Shown: positions 20,937-29,242, counted from the stretch's first letter. The stretch is DNA of 35,426 nucleotides from Oscillospiraceae bacterium (GCA_017632035.1 JAGBSG010000104.1:1-35426), one strand, 5' to 3'. The notes: generated by a model not told the origin, from the sequence alone. Translations and numbers: made by a program.

Positions 20937-22604
20937 TTATTGCTTGCCGTAAGTAGCGTCGTAAGCAGCCTGGGCGACCTCGAGCCACTCGGAGTAGCCG
21001 GTGGTCTTGAAGCCGTCAATGTACTTCTGCCATTGAGCCGGATCGGAAGGATCGTTCAGCTCGCCGCTGCCCAGGATGAAGCTTCTCCGGCTGGACGTAT
21101 ACCAATTTGTGGTATCGCTTTGCCATTTCTTGATCTGGGTTTCTTGCGCTTCAGTATAAATCAAAGGCTTGACGACACCGTCAGGCAGGCCGCCCTGCTC
21201 CTCGTAGCGATTCCAGTTAGCCTGATATACGCCAGCCATCATCTTCAGCTTCAGATCGTTCCACTCTGTGCTGTTGGGATCGTACTGAGTACGCTCGTTC
21301 TCATTAGCCAGACCAAGGAAAGGCAAGACATTATTCCAGGTCTTAGAGTTGTAGCCGCCGAAGACGAACTGATCCATGACCTTGATCTCAGCAGGCACAC
21401 CGCTGAAGCTGATAGTGTTGGGATCTGCATCATCCCAGTCAACGCCCTTCTCGCCGTAACGCATACGGTAAGCGCCTTCCTGACTGCACATCAGCATCAG
21501 GATTTCCCATGCAGCATCGGGATACTTGCAGTCTTTGGTAATAAAGTCACCAGCCATAGTAGGCATATCCATAACAGCATAACCCCACTGCGGCAAAGCC
21601 GTGTAGAGATTCACGATTTTGCTGTCCCGGTACAGGATCAGAGTGGGGTGACCCAGCCAGATACCGACCTTCGACAAATCGCCCACAGGCTCGACCATGC
21701 TAGAAATGTTTGCAGATTTGACGTTAAAGACGTCAGCAGACAGCAGGCCTTCCTTAACAAGCTTGTTCAGGAAGATCAAACCCTCGCGGTAGTTCTCGTC
21801 CCAGTAGAAGCCGCTGAGCTTACCCTCAGAATCAACACGCCAGGTTCTGGCATCATCCATATAGCAGAACATACCCATGATCCAGCTGATAACATCGCCG
21901 TACTGGGTTGCGCCGCCATACAGGGGGATCTCATCCGGTTCGCCATTGCCATTGGGGTCATCGTTCTTGAAGGCCTTCAGCACATTGTACAGCTCGTCTT
22001 TGTTGGTGGGCATGGGCAGATTCAACTTTTTCAGCCACTCCTGATTGATGTAGGCTGAATGCCTGATCAAATCATAAGCGCAGTAGTCCATAGTGGGCAG
22101 GGCGTAGATGCTCTTTCCATCCTCGGCATACATCGTACTCTTCACAAAACCAAGAGTATCCTCGTCGACTTGATTCAGACGACCCCAATATATGCTACTC
22201 TTCTCCTGGTCATTAAGGTAAGGAGCCAGGTCAATAAAATGCTTGCCTTCACCCAGATTGCTGATGGTCGCTCTGCTCATCTGTATGCCTGCCAGGATAT
22301 CAGGCATCTTAACACCGTTCTCGGCCTCGGAGACAGCCTGATTGGCACCAGCATAGGTCACGATCTCGATCTGGTAACCGCTCTGCTCCTCCAGCCACAT
22401 AGTCAGCGAATTGACCTCATAGCTTCCAACTTTAGAGTTGCCCAGAACGCCGATGGTAAAGACATAATCCTCAGGCCTCTCCTGAACAGCATTGTCACCG
22501 GTATCGCCGGTAGTATCGGTTGCCGCCTGCTGTCCGCCGGAGCAGCCAACCAGAATAGACGCAACCATCGCCACGCACAACAGTAATGCTAGCAGTTTTT
22601 TCAT
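20937..22604 (-). CDS. Extracellular solute-binding lipoprotein, family 1, orphan (555 aa)
   Basis: MKKLLALLLCVAMVASILVGC is a textbook lipoprotein signal with Cys21. The mature protein has the LplA-like family 1 binding-protein layout: a start FTIGVLGNSKVGSYEVN, the DPNGNGEPDEIPL acidic turn seen in oligosaccharide binders, and a long aromatic C-terminal domain. Such proteins normally feed ABC sugar importers (YtcP/LplB type permeases), but none are in the window. The ATG at 22604 follows CAAGGAGGA; the longer frame to 22658 has no site. Its own promoter and terminator make it monocistronic. The ligand is probably a glycan, from family knowledge only. Confidence 0.88.
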   Translation of the reverse strand: MKKLLALLLCVAMVASILVGCSGGQQAATDTTGDTGDNAVQERPEDYVFTIGVLGNSKVGSYEVNSLTMWLEEQSGYQIEIVTYAGANQAVSEAENGVKMPDILAGIQMSRATISNLGEGKHFIDLAPYLNDQEKSSIYWGRLNQVDEDTLGFVKSTMYAEDGKSIYALPTMDYCAYDLIRHSAYINQEWLKKLNLPMPTNKDELYNVLKAFKNDDPNGNGEPDEIPLYGGATQYGDVISWIMGMFCYMDDARTWRVDSEGKLSGFYWDENYREGLIFLNKLVKEGLLSADVFNVKSANISSMVEPVGDLSKVGIWLGHPTLILYRDSKIVNLYTALPQWGYAVMDMPTMAGDFITKDCKYPDAAWEILMLMCSQEGAYRMRYGEKGVDWDDADPNTISFSGVPAEIKVMDQFVFGGYNSKTWNNVLPFLGLANENERTQYDPNSTEWNDLKLKMMAGVYQANWNRYEEQGGLPDGVVKPLIYTEAQETQIKKWQSDTTNWYTSSRRSFILGSGELNDPSDPAQWQKYIDGFKTTGYSEWLEVAQAAYDATYGKQ

Positions 22605-22744
22605 TGTTATCCTCCTTGTAGATATAAGATTGTAAGGCCGCTTTGCATGCGGCATCATACACAGAAAAACACGCTACAGCACCGGGAAAACGAGCATGTC
22701 CAGCAATGTGGCCGCACACTCCCCAAGCATTGTTCCTGCTGTTA

Positions 22745-22773
22745 AGAATACCACACAACCGCATTCATTTCAA
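22745..22773 (-). promoter_or_regulatory. Promoter for the 555-aa solute-binding lipoprotein
   Basis: Minus strand TTGAAA (22768-22773) and TATTCT (22745-22750), 17-bp spacer; it leaves a leader of about 135 nt before the ATG. The AT-rich stretch 22775-22944 shows no gene or repeat. Confidence 0.45.
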
Positions 22774-22945
22774 TAAGTGAACTCGCACAAAAATAGACCC
22801 TATAATTTGGCCGTTTTCACAATTTTTCGGCTGTTTGTCAAAACCAAACCCGCAAACACGGTTTCCAGCCCTCTATTTAACTGTTTTTTCGTTATTTTTC
22901 AAAACTAATTTCCAAAACTACACATTTATCAGTTCCGCCAACTAC

Positions 22946-23010
22946 AAAAAGGAAAGCAGCACGCCTACGAAAAACCATCCTTCCATGGAAGGTTTTTCTG
23001 CGTGCTGCTT
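22946..23010 (-). terminator. Terminator of the nrdD-nrdG operon
   Basis: AAGCAGCACGC (22954-22964) pairs with GCGTGCTGCTT (23000-23010); the loop holds a second hairpin, CCTTCCATGGAAGG. On the minus strand CC and T5 follow (22952-22946). Confidence 0.75.
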
Positions 23011-23036
23011 ATTATGATTGCTCACGTCTTTGCTGA

Positions 23037-23549
23037 TCAGTACTCCCCTGCCCAGCGGCCGGTGGTGATACACACCGCCTGGCCGGCAGCAAGACTTGCG
23101 GGCACATCCAGGATCCTCTGATTTTTGCTTCCCCGGAAGCTCAGCTCCAGGCTGCGCTGCTCCTGCAGGTAAGGCCCATCAATCAGAACATCGATGGTTT
23201 TCAGCAATTCCTTTTGGGCCGGTGTGCCCTGGAGCAGCTGTTCAAAGGTATAACCGGAGTAGGATGCTACCTCATAACCGGTAGCCTTCAAAAGCTGTGC
23301 CAGCTTGGCAAAGCCCTCTGGCTGGGCAAAGGGTTCGCCGCCGGAAAAGGTCACGCCCCGGCACAGCGGGTTACCACGGATGATCTCCAGCAGATCTTCC
23401 TCGGTCATTTTCGTGCCGCAGCCGAATTCCCAGGTCTCGGGATTGTGGCAGCCGGGACAGTGGTGGGGACAGCCCTGAGAGAATACCGTTGCACGGATCC
23501 CGGGGCCATCCACAATACTATCCTGCACAAGGCCCGAAAGATCAAGCAT
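23037..23549 (-). CDS. nrdG: Anaerobic ribonucleotide reductase activating protein
   Basis: Radical SAM activase that installs the glycyl radical on NrdD. The cluster motif C-PHH-C-PG-C is at residues 27, 31 and 34, followed by W40 of the NrdG HNPETW motif and the SAM-binding SGGEP at 69-73. At 170 aa the length is typical. Its ATG lies inside the end of the preceding 53-aa gene (8-bp overlap), so the two are translationally coupled. It is the last gene of the operon. Confidence 0.95.
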   Translation of the reverse strand: MLDLSGLVQDSIVDGPGIRATVFSQGCPHHCPGCHNPETWEFGCGTKMTEEDLLEIIRGNPLCRGVTFSGGEPFAQPEGFAKLAQLLKATGYEVASYSGYTFEQLLQGTPAQKELLKTIDVLIDGPYLQEQRSLELSFRGSKNQRILDVPASLAAGQAVCITTGRWAGEY

Positions 23550-23703
23550 TCTTGGTCAGGCCGTGCTTCACACGGTCACGCTCCTCAGCGCGCTTGGCGT
23601 CGTTCCACTTGTCCATAGTGCCCACCAGATAACCGGTGATGCGGCGGATACGCTCAAAGCCAACGCCCTGGCCCAGCTTCTCATTTTTATTCTGCATTGT
23701 CAT
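23542..23703 (-). CDS. Stand-alone NrdD C-terminal glycyl-radical domain (53 aa)
   Basis: This short gene starts MTMQNKNEKLGQGVGFERIR and continues RITGYLVGTMDKWNDAK and ERDRVKHG. The pattern R-R-x-[TC]-G-Y-L...G-T-x-D-[KF]-x-N...K-x-x-E...D-R is the C-terminal signature of class III ribonucleotide reductase, with the radical glycine at Gly24 in ITGY. The usual Cys before that glycine is Thr here. The upstream nrdD frame ends normally after its zinc-binding region and lacks this part. The gene has its own AAGGAGG (23711-23717), placed over the nrdD stop, and overlaps nrdG by 8 bp. It therefore looks like a deliberately separate subunit rather than a frameshift. It should dock on NrdD and receive the radical from NrdG. 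Confidence 0.85.
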   Translation of the reverse strand: MTMQNKNEKLGQGVGFERIRRITGYLVGTMDKWNDAKRAEERDRVKHGLTKNA

Positions 23704-23715
23704 ATAAATACCTCC

Positions 23716-26001
23716 TTATTGGATCCCCTGAAATGCGGGCATTTCAGGATACATTCTTTTCATCTCCGCAATGCGCTCGGGAGCCACTTCCTCACCCTCA
23801 CGGCGGCCACAGCGGGGGCAGACATCGCCGATAATACCCACATAGCCACAGACGGGGTCTCTGTCCACGGGATGGTTGATGGAGCCATAACCGATGCCAT
23901 GGTCGTGCATACAACGAACGATGGATTCAAAGGCCTCCACATTCCGGGCGGTGTCGCCGTCCAGCTCCACATAGCTGATATGACCGGCGTTGCACAGGGC
24001 ATGGTAGGGTGCCTCCAGTCGGATCTTGTCATAAGCGGAAATGGGGAACCAGACGGGAATGTGGAAGGAGTTGGTGTAGTATTCCCGGTCAGTAACCCCG
24101 GGGATCTTGCCGTAGCGCTTCTGGTCCATGCGGATGAAGCGGCCGGACAGGCCTTCCGCGGGGGTGCCCAGCAGGGTCACATTCATTTTCAGAGCCTGGG
24201 ACTTATTGTCGCAGAACTTGCGCATGAAGCCCAGGATCTCCTGGCCCTTGGCCTGCATATCCTCGCTCTGGCCATGGTGCTGGCCGTACAGAGCGGTCAG
24301 TGTCTCTGCCAGGCCGATGAAGCCGATGGACAGCGTACCGTGCTTCAGCACCTCACGCAGATCATCCTGCACGGTCAGGTGGTCGGAATCCAGCCAGATG
24401 CCCTGACCCATGAGGAAGGGATAGTTATAGATGTGCTTGTCCGCCTGGATCTCAAAGCGGTCCAGCAGCTGCTGGGCCACCAGCTCCAGCATGGCCTCCA
24501 GCTTTTCGTAGAACACCTTCTCGTCACCCTTAGCCTCGATAGCAATACGGGGCAGGTTGATGGAGGTGAAGGACAGGTTGCCGCGGGAGTAAGAGATCTG
24601 CCGGTCAGGATCGTAAACATTGCCCATGACACGGGTGCGGCAGCCCATGGTGGCTACCTCAGTCTCCGGACGGCCGGGCACATAGTACTGCAGGTTGTAA
24701 GGCGCATCCAGGAAGGTATAGTTGGGGAACAGGCGCTTGGCGCTGACCCGGCAGCTGAGCCGGAACAGATCGTAGTTGGGATCGCCCTCGTTGTAGTTGA
24801 TGCCCTCCTTGACCTTGAAGATGTGGATGGGGAAAATACAGGTCTCGCCGTGGCCCAGGCCGGCCTCCAGAGCCAGCAGGATATTACGGATGACCATGCG
24901 GCCCTCGGGAGAAGTATCCGTGCCGTAGTTGATGGAGGAGAAGGGTGTCTGGGCACCGGCACGGGAGTGCATGGTGTTCAGGTTATGCACAAAGCCCTCC
25001 ATGGCCTGCTTGGTATCCCGGTCGGTCTTCTGCCAGGCACGCTTTCTGGCTCTGGCAATGACTGCAGCTGCCTGGGTCTCAGTGATGGCATACTTAACTG
25101 CCAGCTCCTTAGCCACAGCCTCGTCAAAGGCCTTGCCGTTTTCCATCTTGACGGGCTCACCGCAGGCACGCTCAGCAGCAAACACTACCTGGCGCACATT
25201 TTCCATCTCGTCAGATTCCAGCCCCAGCAGGTCCTCCAGAGCCTCCTTCAGCCGACGGATATAAGCCTTGCTGTAGGTCTTGGCAACGCCCTCAGCCATG
25301 CCGTAGTCAAAGTTGGGGATGGACTGTCCGCCATGCTGGTCGTTCTGGTTGGACTGGATGGCGATGGCCGCCAGAGCCGCATAGCTCTGAATGTTCTGAG
25401 GCTCTCTCAGGTAGCCGTGACCGGTGGAGAAACCGCCGTGGAACAGCTTAAGAATATCGATCTGGCAACAGGTGGTGGTCAGAGAGTAGAAGTCAAAGTC
25501 GTGGATGTGGATATCACCCTCCCGGTAGGCCTTGGCATGCTCGGGGCGGAGCAGATACATCTCGTTGTAGGCCTTGGCACCGGCAGCGCCGATCTGCAGC
25601 ATGGAGCCCATGGCGGTATTGCCGTCGATATTGGCGTTGTCACGCTTCATGTCACTGATGCGGGCATCGATGTTGGTGATCTCATCGATGGTCTTCATCA
25701 GGGCGGTGTTTGCCTCACGGGCACGGGTACGGTTGGCGCGGTACAGAATGTACGCCTTGGCTGCGGCACTGAAGCCATGGTTCATCAGCTGCCGCTCAAC
25801 GGAGTCCTGAATCGCTTCGATGTTGGGGGTCTCCTTGGAGAACAGCCCTTCCAGCTCCCGCTGAACATCGTTGGCCACACGGGCGGCATCGGCAGCATTG
25901 CCTTCACTGGAGGCTTCCAGTGCCTTGAGGATGGCCGCAGCGATCTTGTTCTGATCGTACAGGACCACCCGTCCGTCACGCTTGATAATGCTCTGAATCA
26001 T
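23716..26001 (-). CDS. nrdD: Anaerobic ribonucleoside-triphosphate reductase, large part (761 aa)
   Basis: Reduces ribonucleotides to deoxyribonucleotides in strict anaerobes. An N-terminal ATP cone (about 1-95, starting IIKRDGRVVLYDQNKI) gives allosteric control. The catalytic barrel holds LTTTCCQIDILKLFHGGFS with Cys178/179 and later GCRTRVMGN. The zinc-site region near the end reads VCGYVGIIGDVCPRCGR. The chain then stops at AFQGIQ without the glycyl-radical motif, which is encoded by the next gene. Length without that domain fits. The start at 26001 follows GTAGGGTAAC, and two NrdR boxes lie upstream. Confidence 0.95.
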   Translation of the reverse strand: MIQSIIKRDGRVVLYDQNKIAAAILKALEASSEGNAADAARVANDVQRELEGLFSKETPNIEAIQDSVERQLMNHGFSAAAKAYILYRANRTRAREANTALMKTIDEITNIDARISDMKRDNANIDGNTAMGSMLQIGAAGAKAYNEMYLLRPEHAKAYREGDIHIHDFDFYSLTTTCCQIDILKLFHGGFSTGHGYLREPQNIQSYAALAAIAIQSNQNDQHGGQSIPNFDYGMAEGVAKTYSKAYIRRLKEALEDLLGLESDEMENVRQVVFAAERACGEPVKMENGKAFDEAVAKELAVKYAITETQAAAVIARARKRAWQKTDRDTKQAMEGFVHNLNTMHSRAGAQTPFSSINYGTDTSPEGRMVIRNILLALEAGLGHGETCIFPIHIFKVKEGINYNEGDPNYDLFRLSCRVSAKRLFPNYTFLDAPYNLQYYVPGRPETEVATMGCRTRVMGNVYDPDRQISYSRGNLSFTSINLPRIAIEAKGDEKVFYEKLEAMLELVAQQLLDRFEIQADKHIYNYPFLMGQGIWLDSDHLTVQDDLREVLKHGTLSIGFIGLAETLTALYGQHHGQSEDMQAKGQEILGFMRKFCDNKSQALKMNVTLLGTPAEGLSGRFIRMDQKRYGKIPGVTDREYYTNSFHIPVWFPISAYDKIRLEAPYHALCNAGHISYVELDGDTARNVEAFESIVRCMHDHGIGYGSINHPVDRDPVCGYVGIIGDVCPRCGRREGEEVAPERIAEMKRMYPEMPAFQGIQ

Positions 26002-26060
26002 AGTATGTTACCCTACTTTCTCTGTTTATCGGTAAATTGCTAACAGTAATTCCCTTTTTA

Positions 26061-26108
26061 GCACAATATGTTGTGTTTTATTCTGTGTGCTTCCACAATA
26101 TATTGCCA
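26061..26108. promoter_or_regulatory. Two NrdR boxes upstream of nrdD
   Basis: GCACAATATGTTGTGT (26061-26076) and CCACAATATATTGCCA (26093-26108) both match the NrdR palindrome ACACWATATATWGTGT. Their centres are 32 bp apart, three helical turns, the spacing found for NrdR repression of nrd operons. A TTGACA on the minus strand (26123-26128) puts the expected -10 inside the second box, so bound NrdR would block transcription when (d)ATP is high. No nrdR gene is in the window. Confidence 0.85.
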
Positions 26109-26200
26109 CATATCCGATGATTTGTCAAGTCAAACTATTAAATTTTTTGACTTTTTTCTATCATTTACAACCCCTGTCCTTTGCTCCTCTTTTCCTGCAC

Positions 26201-26234
26201 AAAAAACCTGCCGCTGGTCTTAACCTGCGGCAGG
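26201..26234 (-). terminator. Terminator of the MoxR-VWA operon
   Basis: CCTGCCGC (26207-26214) pairs with GCGGCAGG (26227-26234); on the minus strand six T follow. It starts 13 bp after the VWA stop. Confidence 0.8.
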
Positions 26235-26247
26235 CTTCCATCTTATG

Positions 26248-27519
26248 TCAGGTAGCGGTCAACCTTCGGCAGGCTGCCGCCAAAGCACTCAAAGTATTGC
26301 ACGATACCATTGGGCACAGGGCCGCCATAGTCTGAACACTGCGAATATACTTCCACTTGTTCTCCGGGATCGGGTTCAGCCAAATGACCTTGCCGGCCAG
26401 CCGCTTGGCCTCCAGCAGTGCCGCCACCGCCCGGGGTTGGTCGATGGTTTTGGTGTCCGAAAGGATCAGCAGCGTGGTAGCCGTATTCAGAGCCGCCGGC
26501 TGCATAGCGCACAGGGTCTGCAGGGCCGTACCCAGATCCGTTCCCCTGCCGTATACCCCGGATTCCTTCACATAGCCCCGAAACAGATCCATATTCTGCA
26601 GGCTGAAGGCATCCGCCTCAAAGAGTTTTTCTGAGAACAGGAAGGTTCGGGAGCTTTCGGAAACCTGGTTCAACGACTGGATGAACCGCAGGGCAAACTC
26701 GGAAAACTGCATCATAGACCCTGATACATCACACAGCAGCACCAGATGCTTGCGGCGTTTGCGCTTTTTCTTATAGTGGAGTTTATAAAAGCTGCCGCCG
26801 GTCTCCAAACCTTTACGGATGGTACGACGAAAGTCCAGCAGTCCTGTTCTGCCTGCGTTCCTGCGCCGGGCAGACAGCTCGCCGTTGATCTGCTGGGCCA
26901 CACTGCGGATCATGGAAATGGCCTTGGGTATCTCCGTTTCCTTGAACTCAGAGATATCCCGGTACATGAATCCCATTTCCGGGTCCAGCCCATCGCAGCC
27001 GATGCCGGCATCCTCCATGAGCATCTGCTGCTCCAGAATGGCCCGGGCAAATACGGAGTGGATAAAATTCCCGTACAAATTTGGGTTGCGCTGGGCATTG
27101 CCCCGGTATTTATCCATGAAATCCCGCAGACGCTGGCGCTCCTTCTCCGGCATAGCCGCATAGGCATTGCGCTGGTCCTGGGTCAGCTCCATGGGCAAGC
27201 GCTCCAGCTCCTGATCAGCAGCCTGACGCATCTGCTCCATTTCCGCTTCCCGCTCCATCTGCTTCTTGGCTTGCTGACGCATACGCTCTTCGGATATGAA
27301 AAAGCCGTCAAAGACCCGGTCAAAGGTCATCTGCTCCTGCCGGGATTTGGCATATACCGTGCGCAAAGCAGTCTTCACAAGCTCCCTGTCCTCAAAGCCC
27401 AGCTCCACCAGGATTCGGCTGGCATCGGCAGTCTCCTGGGGACTGATTGTCAGCCCCTCCAGCCGCAGCATCCGGGAAAAGGCGGAAAGCTTCTCCAGAT
27501 ATACCTGAGGCTCAACCAT
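26248..27519 (-). CDS. VWA-domain protein, CoxE-like (423 aa)
   Basis: The C-terminal von Willebrand A domain has the metal-ion-dependent adhesion site D-V-S-G-S at residues 264-268, followed by GRGTDLGTAL and ILSDTKTID, the further MIDAS elements. The N-terminal half is helical and highly charged (Glu/Arg/Gln-rich around residues 80-130). Just before the VWA domain is a very basic stretch, KKKRKRRKH. This is the CoxE/YeiN-type partner of MoxR ATPases, which together remodel or load metal into target proteins. The start at 27519 lies inside the end of the ATPase gene (8-bp overlap). In CO dehydrogenase operons such pairs act on a molybdenum enzyme; no such target is adjacent here. Confidence 0.85.
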   Translation of the reverse strand: MVEPQVYLEKLSAFSRMLRLEGLTISPQETADASRILVELGFEDRELVKTALRTVYAKSRQEQMTFDRVFDGFFISEERMRQQAKKQMEREAEMEQMRQAADQELERLPMELTQDQRNAYAAMPEKERQRLRDFMDKYRGNAQRNPNLYGNFIHSVFARAILEQQMLMEDAGIGCDGLDPEMGFMYRDISEFKETEIPKAISMIRSVAQQINGELSARRRNAGRTGLLDFRRTIRKGLETGGSFYKLHYKKKRKRRKHLVLLCDVSGSMMQFSEFALRFIQSLNQVSESSRTFLFSEKLFEADAFSLQNMDLFRGYVKESGVYGRGTDLGTALQTLCAMQPAALNTATTLLILSDTKTIDQPRAVAALLEAKRLAGKVIWLNPIPENKWKYIRSVQTMAALCPMVSCNTLSALAAACRRLTAT

Positions 27520-28399
27520 GGTGGTGACCCTTACAGTCCCCGCAGCCACAGCCGCAGGCTGTTTCCTCTTCCATAGCCGCGATATCCTCATTGTTCTTCA
27601 GCACAAAGCCCGCCGTACGGCGCAATGCGTCCGGGGTCAATTCCCGAACGCCCAAAGCATCCAGCGCCGCCGCCCAATCCAGTGTTTCCGCAATGGATGG
27701 CTTCTTCAGGATGGACTCATTGGCCCGAAGCTTCTGGACTGCCATAGCCACCTGGGCGCACAGCCGGTCGTCTACATGGGGCAGCTTGGCCCGCAAGATG
27801 GCCAACTCCTTCTCCATATCGGGATACTCAATATATAAATATGCGCATCTGCGCCGCAGAGCCTCAGAGAGGGGTCTTGCCCGATTGGAGGTCAGCACCA
27901 CAAAAGGAATGGACTTGGCCCTGACCGTACCAGCCTCAGGAATGGTCACCTGCATCTCCGACAGCAACTCCAGCAAAAAGGCTTCAAACTCCTCGTCGGC
28001 CTTGTCGATCTCATCAACGAGCAGCACCACAGGCTTCTCCGAGCGGATGGACTTAAGCAGGGGGCGCTCCAAAAGATACTCGTCGCTGAACAGGGATTTG
28101 GTCAGGACATCCTTGTCCTCCGAGCCCATATTCACCTGGATGCTCAAAAGCTGCTTCTGGTAGTTCCACTCATACAGGGCTTTGCTCTCATCCAGCCCCT
28201 CGTAGCACTGCAGGCGCACCAGTTCCCGGTCCAGCGCAGAGGCCATGACCTTGGCGATCTCCGTCTTACCCACACCGGCAGCACCCTCAATAAGCAAGGG
28301 GCGTCCCAGCTGCAGAGCAATGGCCAGCACCGCTGCCAGGGTATCGTCATAAATGTACCGGGCCTGATCCATTTTCTGTTTTAATTCTTCCAGCTTCAT
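27512..28399 (-). CDS. MoxR-family AAA+ ATPase with a Cys/His-rich C-terminus (295 aa)
   Basis: Walker A GAAGVGKT at residues 39-46, Walker B LLVDEIDKA at about 128-136, sensor 1 VLTSNRAR and an arginine-rich ALRRRCAYLYIEYP stretch define the MoxR/CoxD family. The last 17 residues contain four cysteines (282, 284, 286, 289) and three consecutive histidines (292-294), a probable metal-binding tail not part of the AAA+ fold. The ATG follows AGGAGG and a strong extended -10 promoter. It is the first gene of a two-gene operon with the VWA protein, which it probably drives. Confidence 0.9.
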   Translation of the reverse strand: MKLEELKQKMDQARYIYDDTLAAVLAIALQLGRPLLIEGAAGVGKTEIAKVMASALDRELVRLQCYEGLDESKALYEWNYQKQLLSIQVNMGSEDKDVLTKSLFSDEYLLERPLLKSIRSEKPVVLLVDEIDKADEEFEAFLLELLSEMQVTIPEAGTVRAKSIPFVVLTSNRARPLSEALRRRCAYLYIEYPDMEKELAILRAKLPHVDDRLCAQVAMAVQKLRANESILKKPSIAETLDWAAALDALGVRELTPDALRRTAGFVLKNNEDIAAMEEETACGCGCGDCKGHHHG

Positions 28400-28425
28400 A
28401 AATCAGCCTCCTTTTCGTTTTGCCC

Positions 28426-28454
28426 ATTATAGCAGATATTCTACCGCTGTTCAA
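28426..28454 (-). promoter_or_regulatory. Promoter for the MoxR-VWA operon
   Basis: Minus strand TTGAAC (28449-28454) and TATAAT (28426-28431) with a TGC extension and 17-bp spacer, 27 bp upstream of the ATG. Confidence 0.7.
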
Positions 28455-28533
28455 GCCTATGCAAATACCGATGAATCCACTGCCCCGACCGTAGCTGCGC
28501 AGCCACAGCTTCTCATTTGCGCTTCGTGCGCAA

Positions 28534-28710
28534 AAGGCAGGGCCGAAACCCAATGTCACTTAGTTAAGGGCGTCATCCTGAGCGTAGCGAAGGATCTTCA
28601 CACGAAATTGACGGAAACCGTCAACAAAGATGCGTAGATTCTTCGTCGCCTGCGGCTCCTCAGAATGACAGGGCTTTTAACTTAATGACATTGGGCCGAA
28701 GCCCTGCCTT
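28534..28710. repeat. 177-bp nested inverted-repeat element, MITE-like
   Basis: Outer arms of about 34 bp, AAGGCAGGGC...AGTTAA at 28534-28567 and TTAACTTAATGAC...CCTGCCTT at 28677-28710, are reverse complements with about six mismatches. Inside is a second pair, GTCATCCTGAG (28572-28582) and CTCAGAATGAC (28659-28669). The inner unit, with GAGCGTAGCGAAGGATCTTC, is of a type scattered through many bacterial genomes. A further partial copy of the arm (GTCATTAAGTTAA) is at 28746-28758. No ORF or clear target-site duplication is present. Together with flanking DNA (28455-28533 and 28711-28791, where nothing else was seen) it fills the gap between the MoxR operon and the small lipoprotein. Confidence 0.65.
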
Positions 28711-28791
28711 CATGATTAAAAGAACCCCCCGGTAAAAGGCCAACGTCATTAAGTTAATAGTATTGCGCCTAACGCGTGGTCTTCCTTATAC

Positions 28792-28822
28792 AAAAACCGA
28801 AGCCCCGGAACCGGGGCTTCGG
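28792..28822 (-). terminator. Terminator of the 103-aa lipoprotein
   Basis: CCGAAGCCCCGG pairs perfectly with CCGGGGCTTCGG around AA; on the minus strand five T follow. It starts 7 bp after the stop codon. Confidence 0.85.
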
Positions 28823-28828
28823 TGCACT

Positions 28829-29140
28829 TTATGTGTTTACTGCATGATAGTCTCCAATCACGATCTTGACCGCATTTGCATATTTTGCTGTCAGGGCATC
28901 TGCTGTTTGCCGCGCTTTTTCATGGCCTTCATAGATATAGACAGTAACCCAGCTGTCGTTCAGCTCAATACCCAGGGAAACGATGCCTGGATATTCCCCA
29001 TTCCTCCACGCTTCTCCGATCTCATCCTGAATCTGTGCCAATTCTTCCGGAGTTGGTTCCTTCTGGCATCCCGAAAAAGCCAGCAGAAGAGCAAAAGCGA
29101 GGAATATTAGGGTGATTCTGATCATGGTATTCTTCTTCAT
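28829..29140 (-). CDS. Small unknown lipoprotein (103 aa)
   Basis: Signal peptide MKKNTMIRITLIFLAF... with lipobox FSGC and lipidated Cys25. The mature part of about 78 residues has an acidic helix (EELAQIQDEIGEAW), then NDSWVTVYIYEGHEKARQTADALT and a final IVIGDYHAV strand. It looks like a single small alpha/beta domain. No family was recognised. The ATG at 29140 has AGGAGAT 6-7 bases upstream; the longer frame to 29161 lacks a site. It has its own promoter and terminator. Confidence 0.75.
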   Translation of the reverse strand: MKKNTMIRITLIFLAFALLLAFSGCQKEPTPEELAQIQDEIGEAWRNGEYPGIVSLGIELNDSWVTVYIYEGHEKARQTADALTAKYANAVKIVIGDYHAVNT

Positions 29141-29212
29141 AATTTGATCTCCTAAAATCACACTGATACCAAGTCGTTCTACAAGTTGGAGGTCAGTTTA
29201 CACTGCAGCCTT

Positions 29213-29242
29213 ATAATAGCATACCCTAATATGACATATCAA
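29213..29242 (-). promoter_or_regulatory. Promoter for the 103-aa lipoprotein
   Basis: Minus strand TTGATA (29237-29242) and TATTAT (29213-29218) with TGC extension, 18-bp spacer. Between it and 29377 the AT-rich DNA shows nothing else. Confidence 0.45.

Noticed and set aside
23563..26043. 826-codon plus-strand open frame covering nrdG and nrdD in antisense
   Set aside because: It mirrors the real genes in the other strand; its composition (His/Val/Leu/Gly repeats without domains) is a by-product of GC-rich codon use, and it has no ribosome binding site.
28534..28710. Attachment site or integrase remnant
   Set aside because: No recombinase gene and no direct repeats at the ends.
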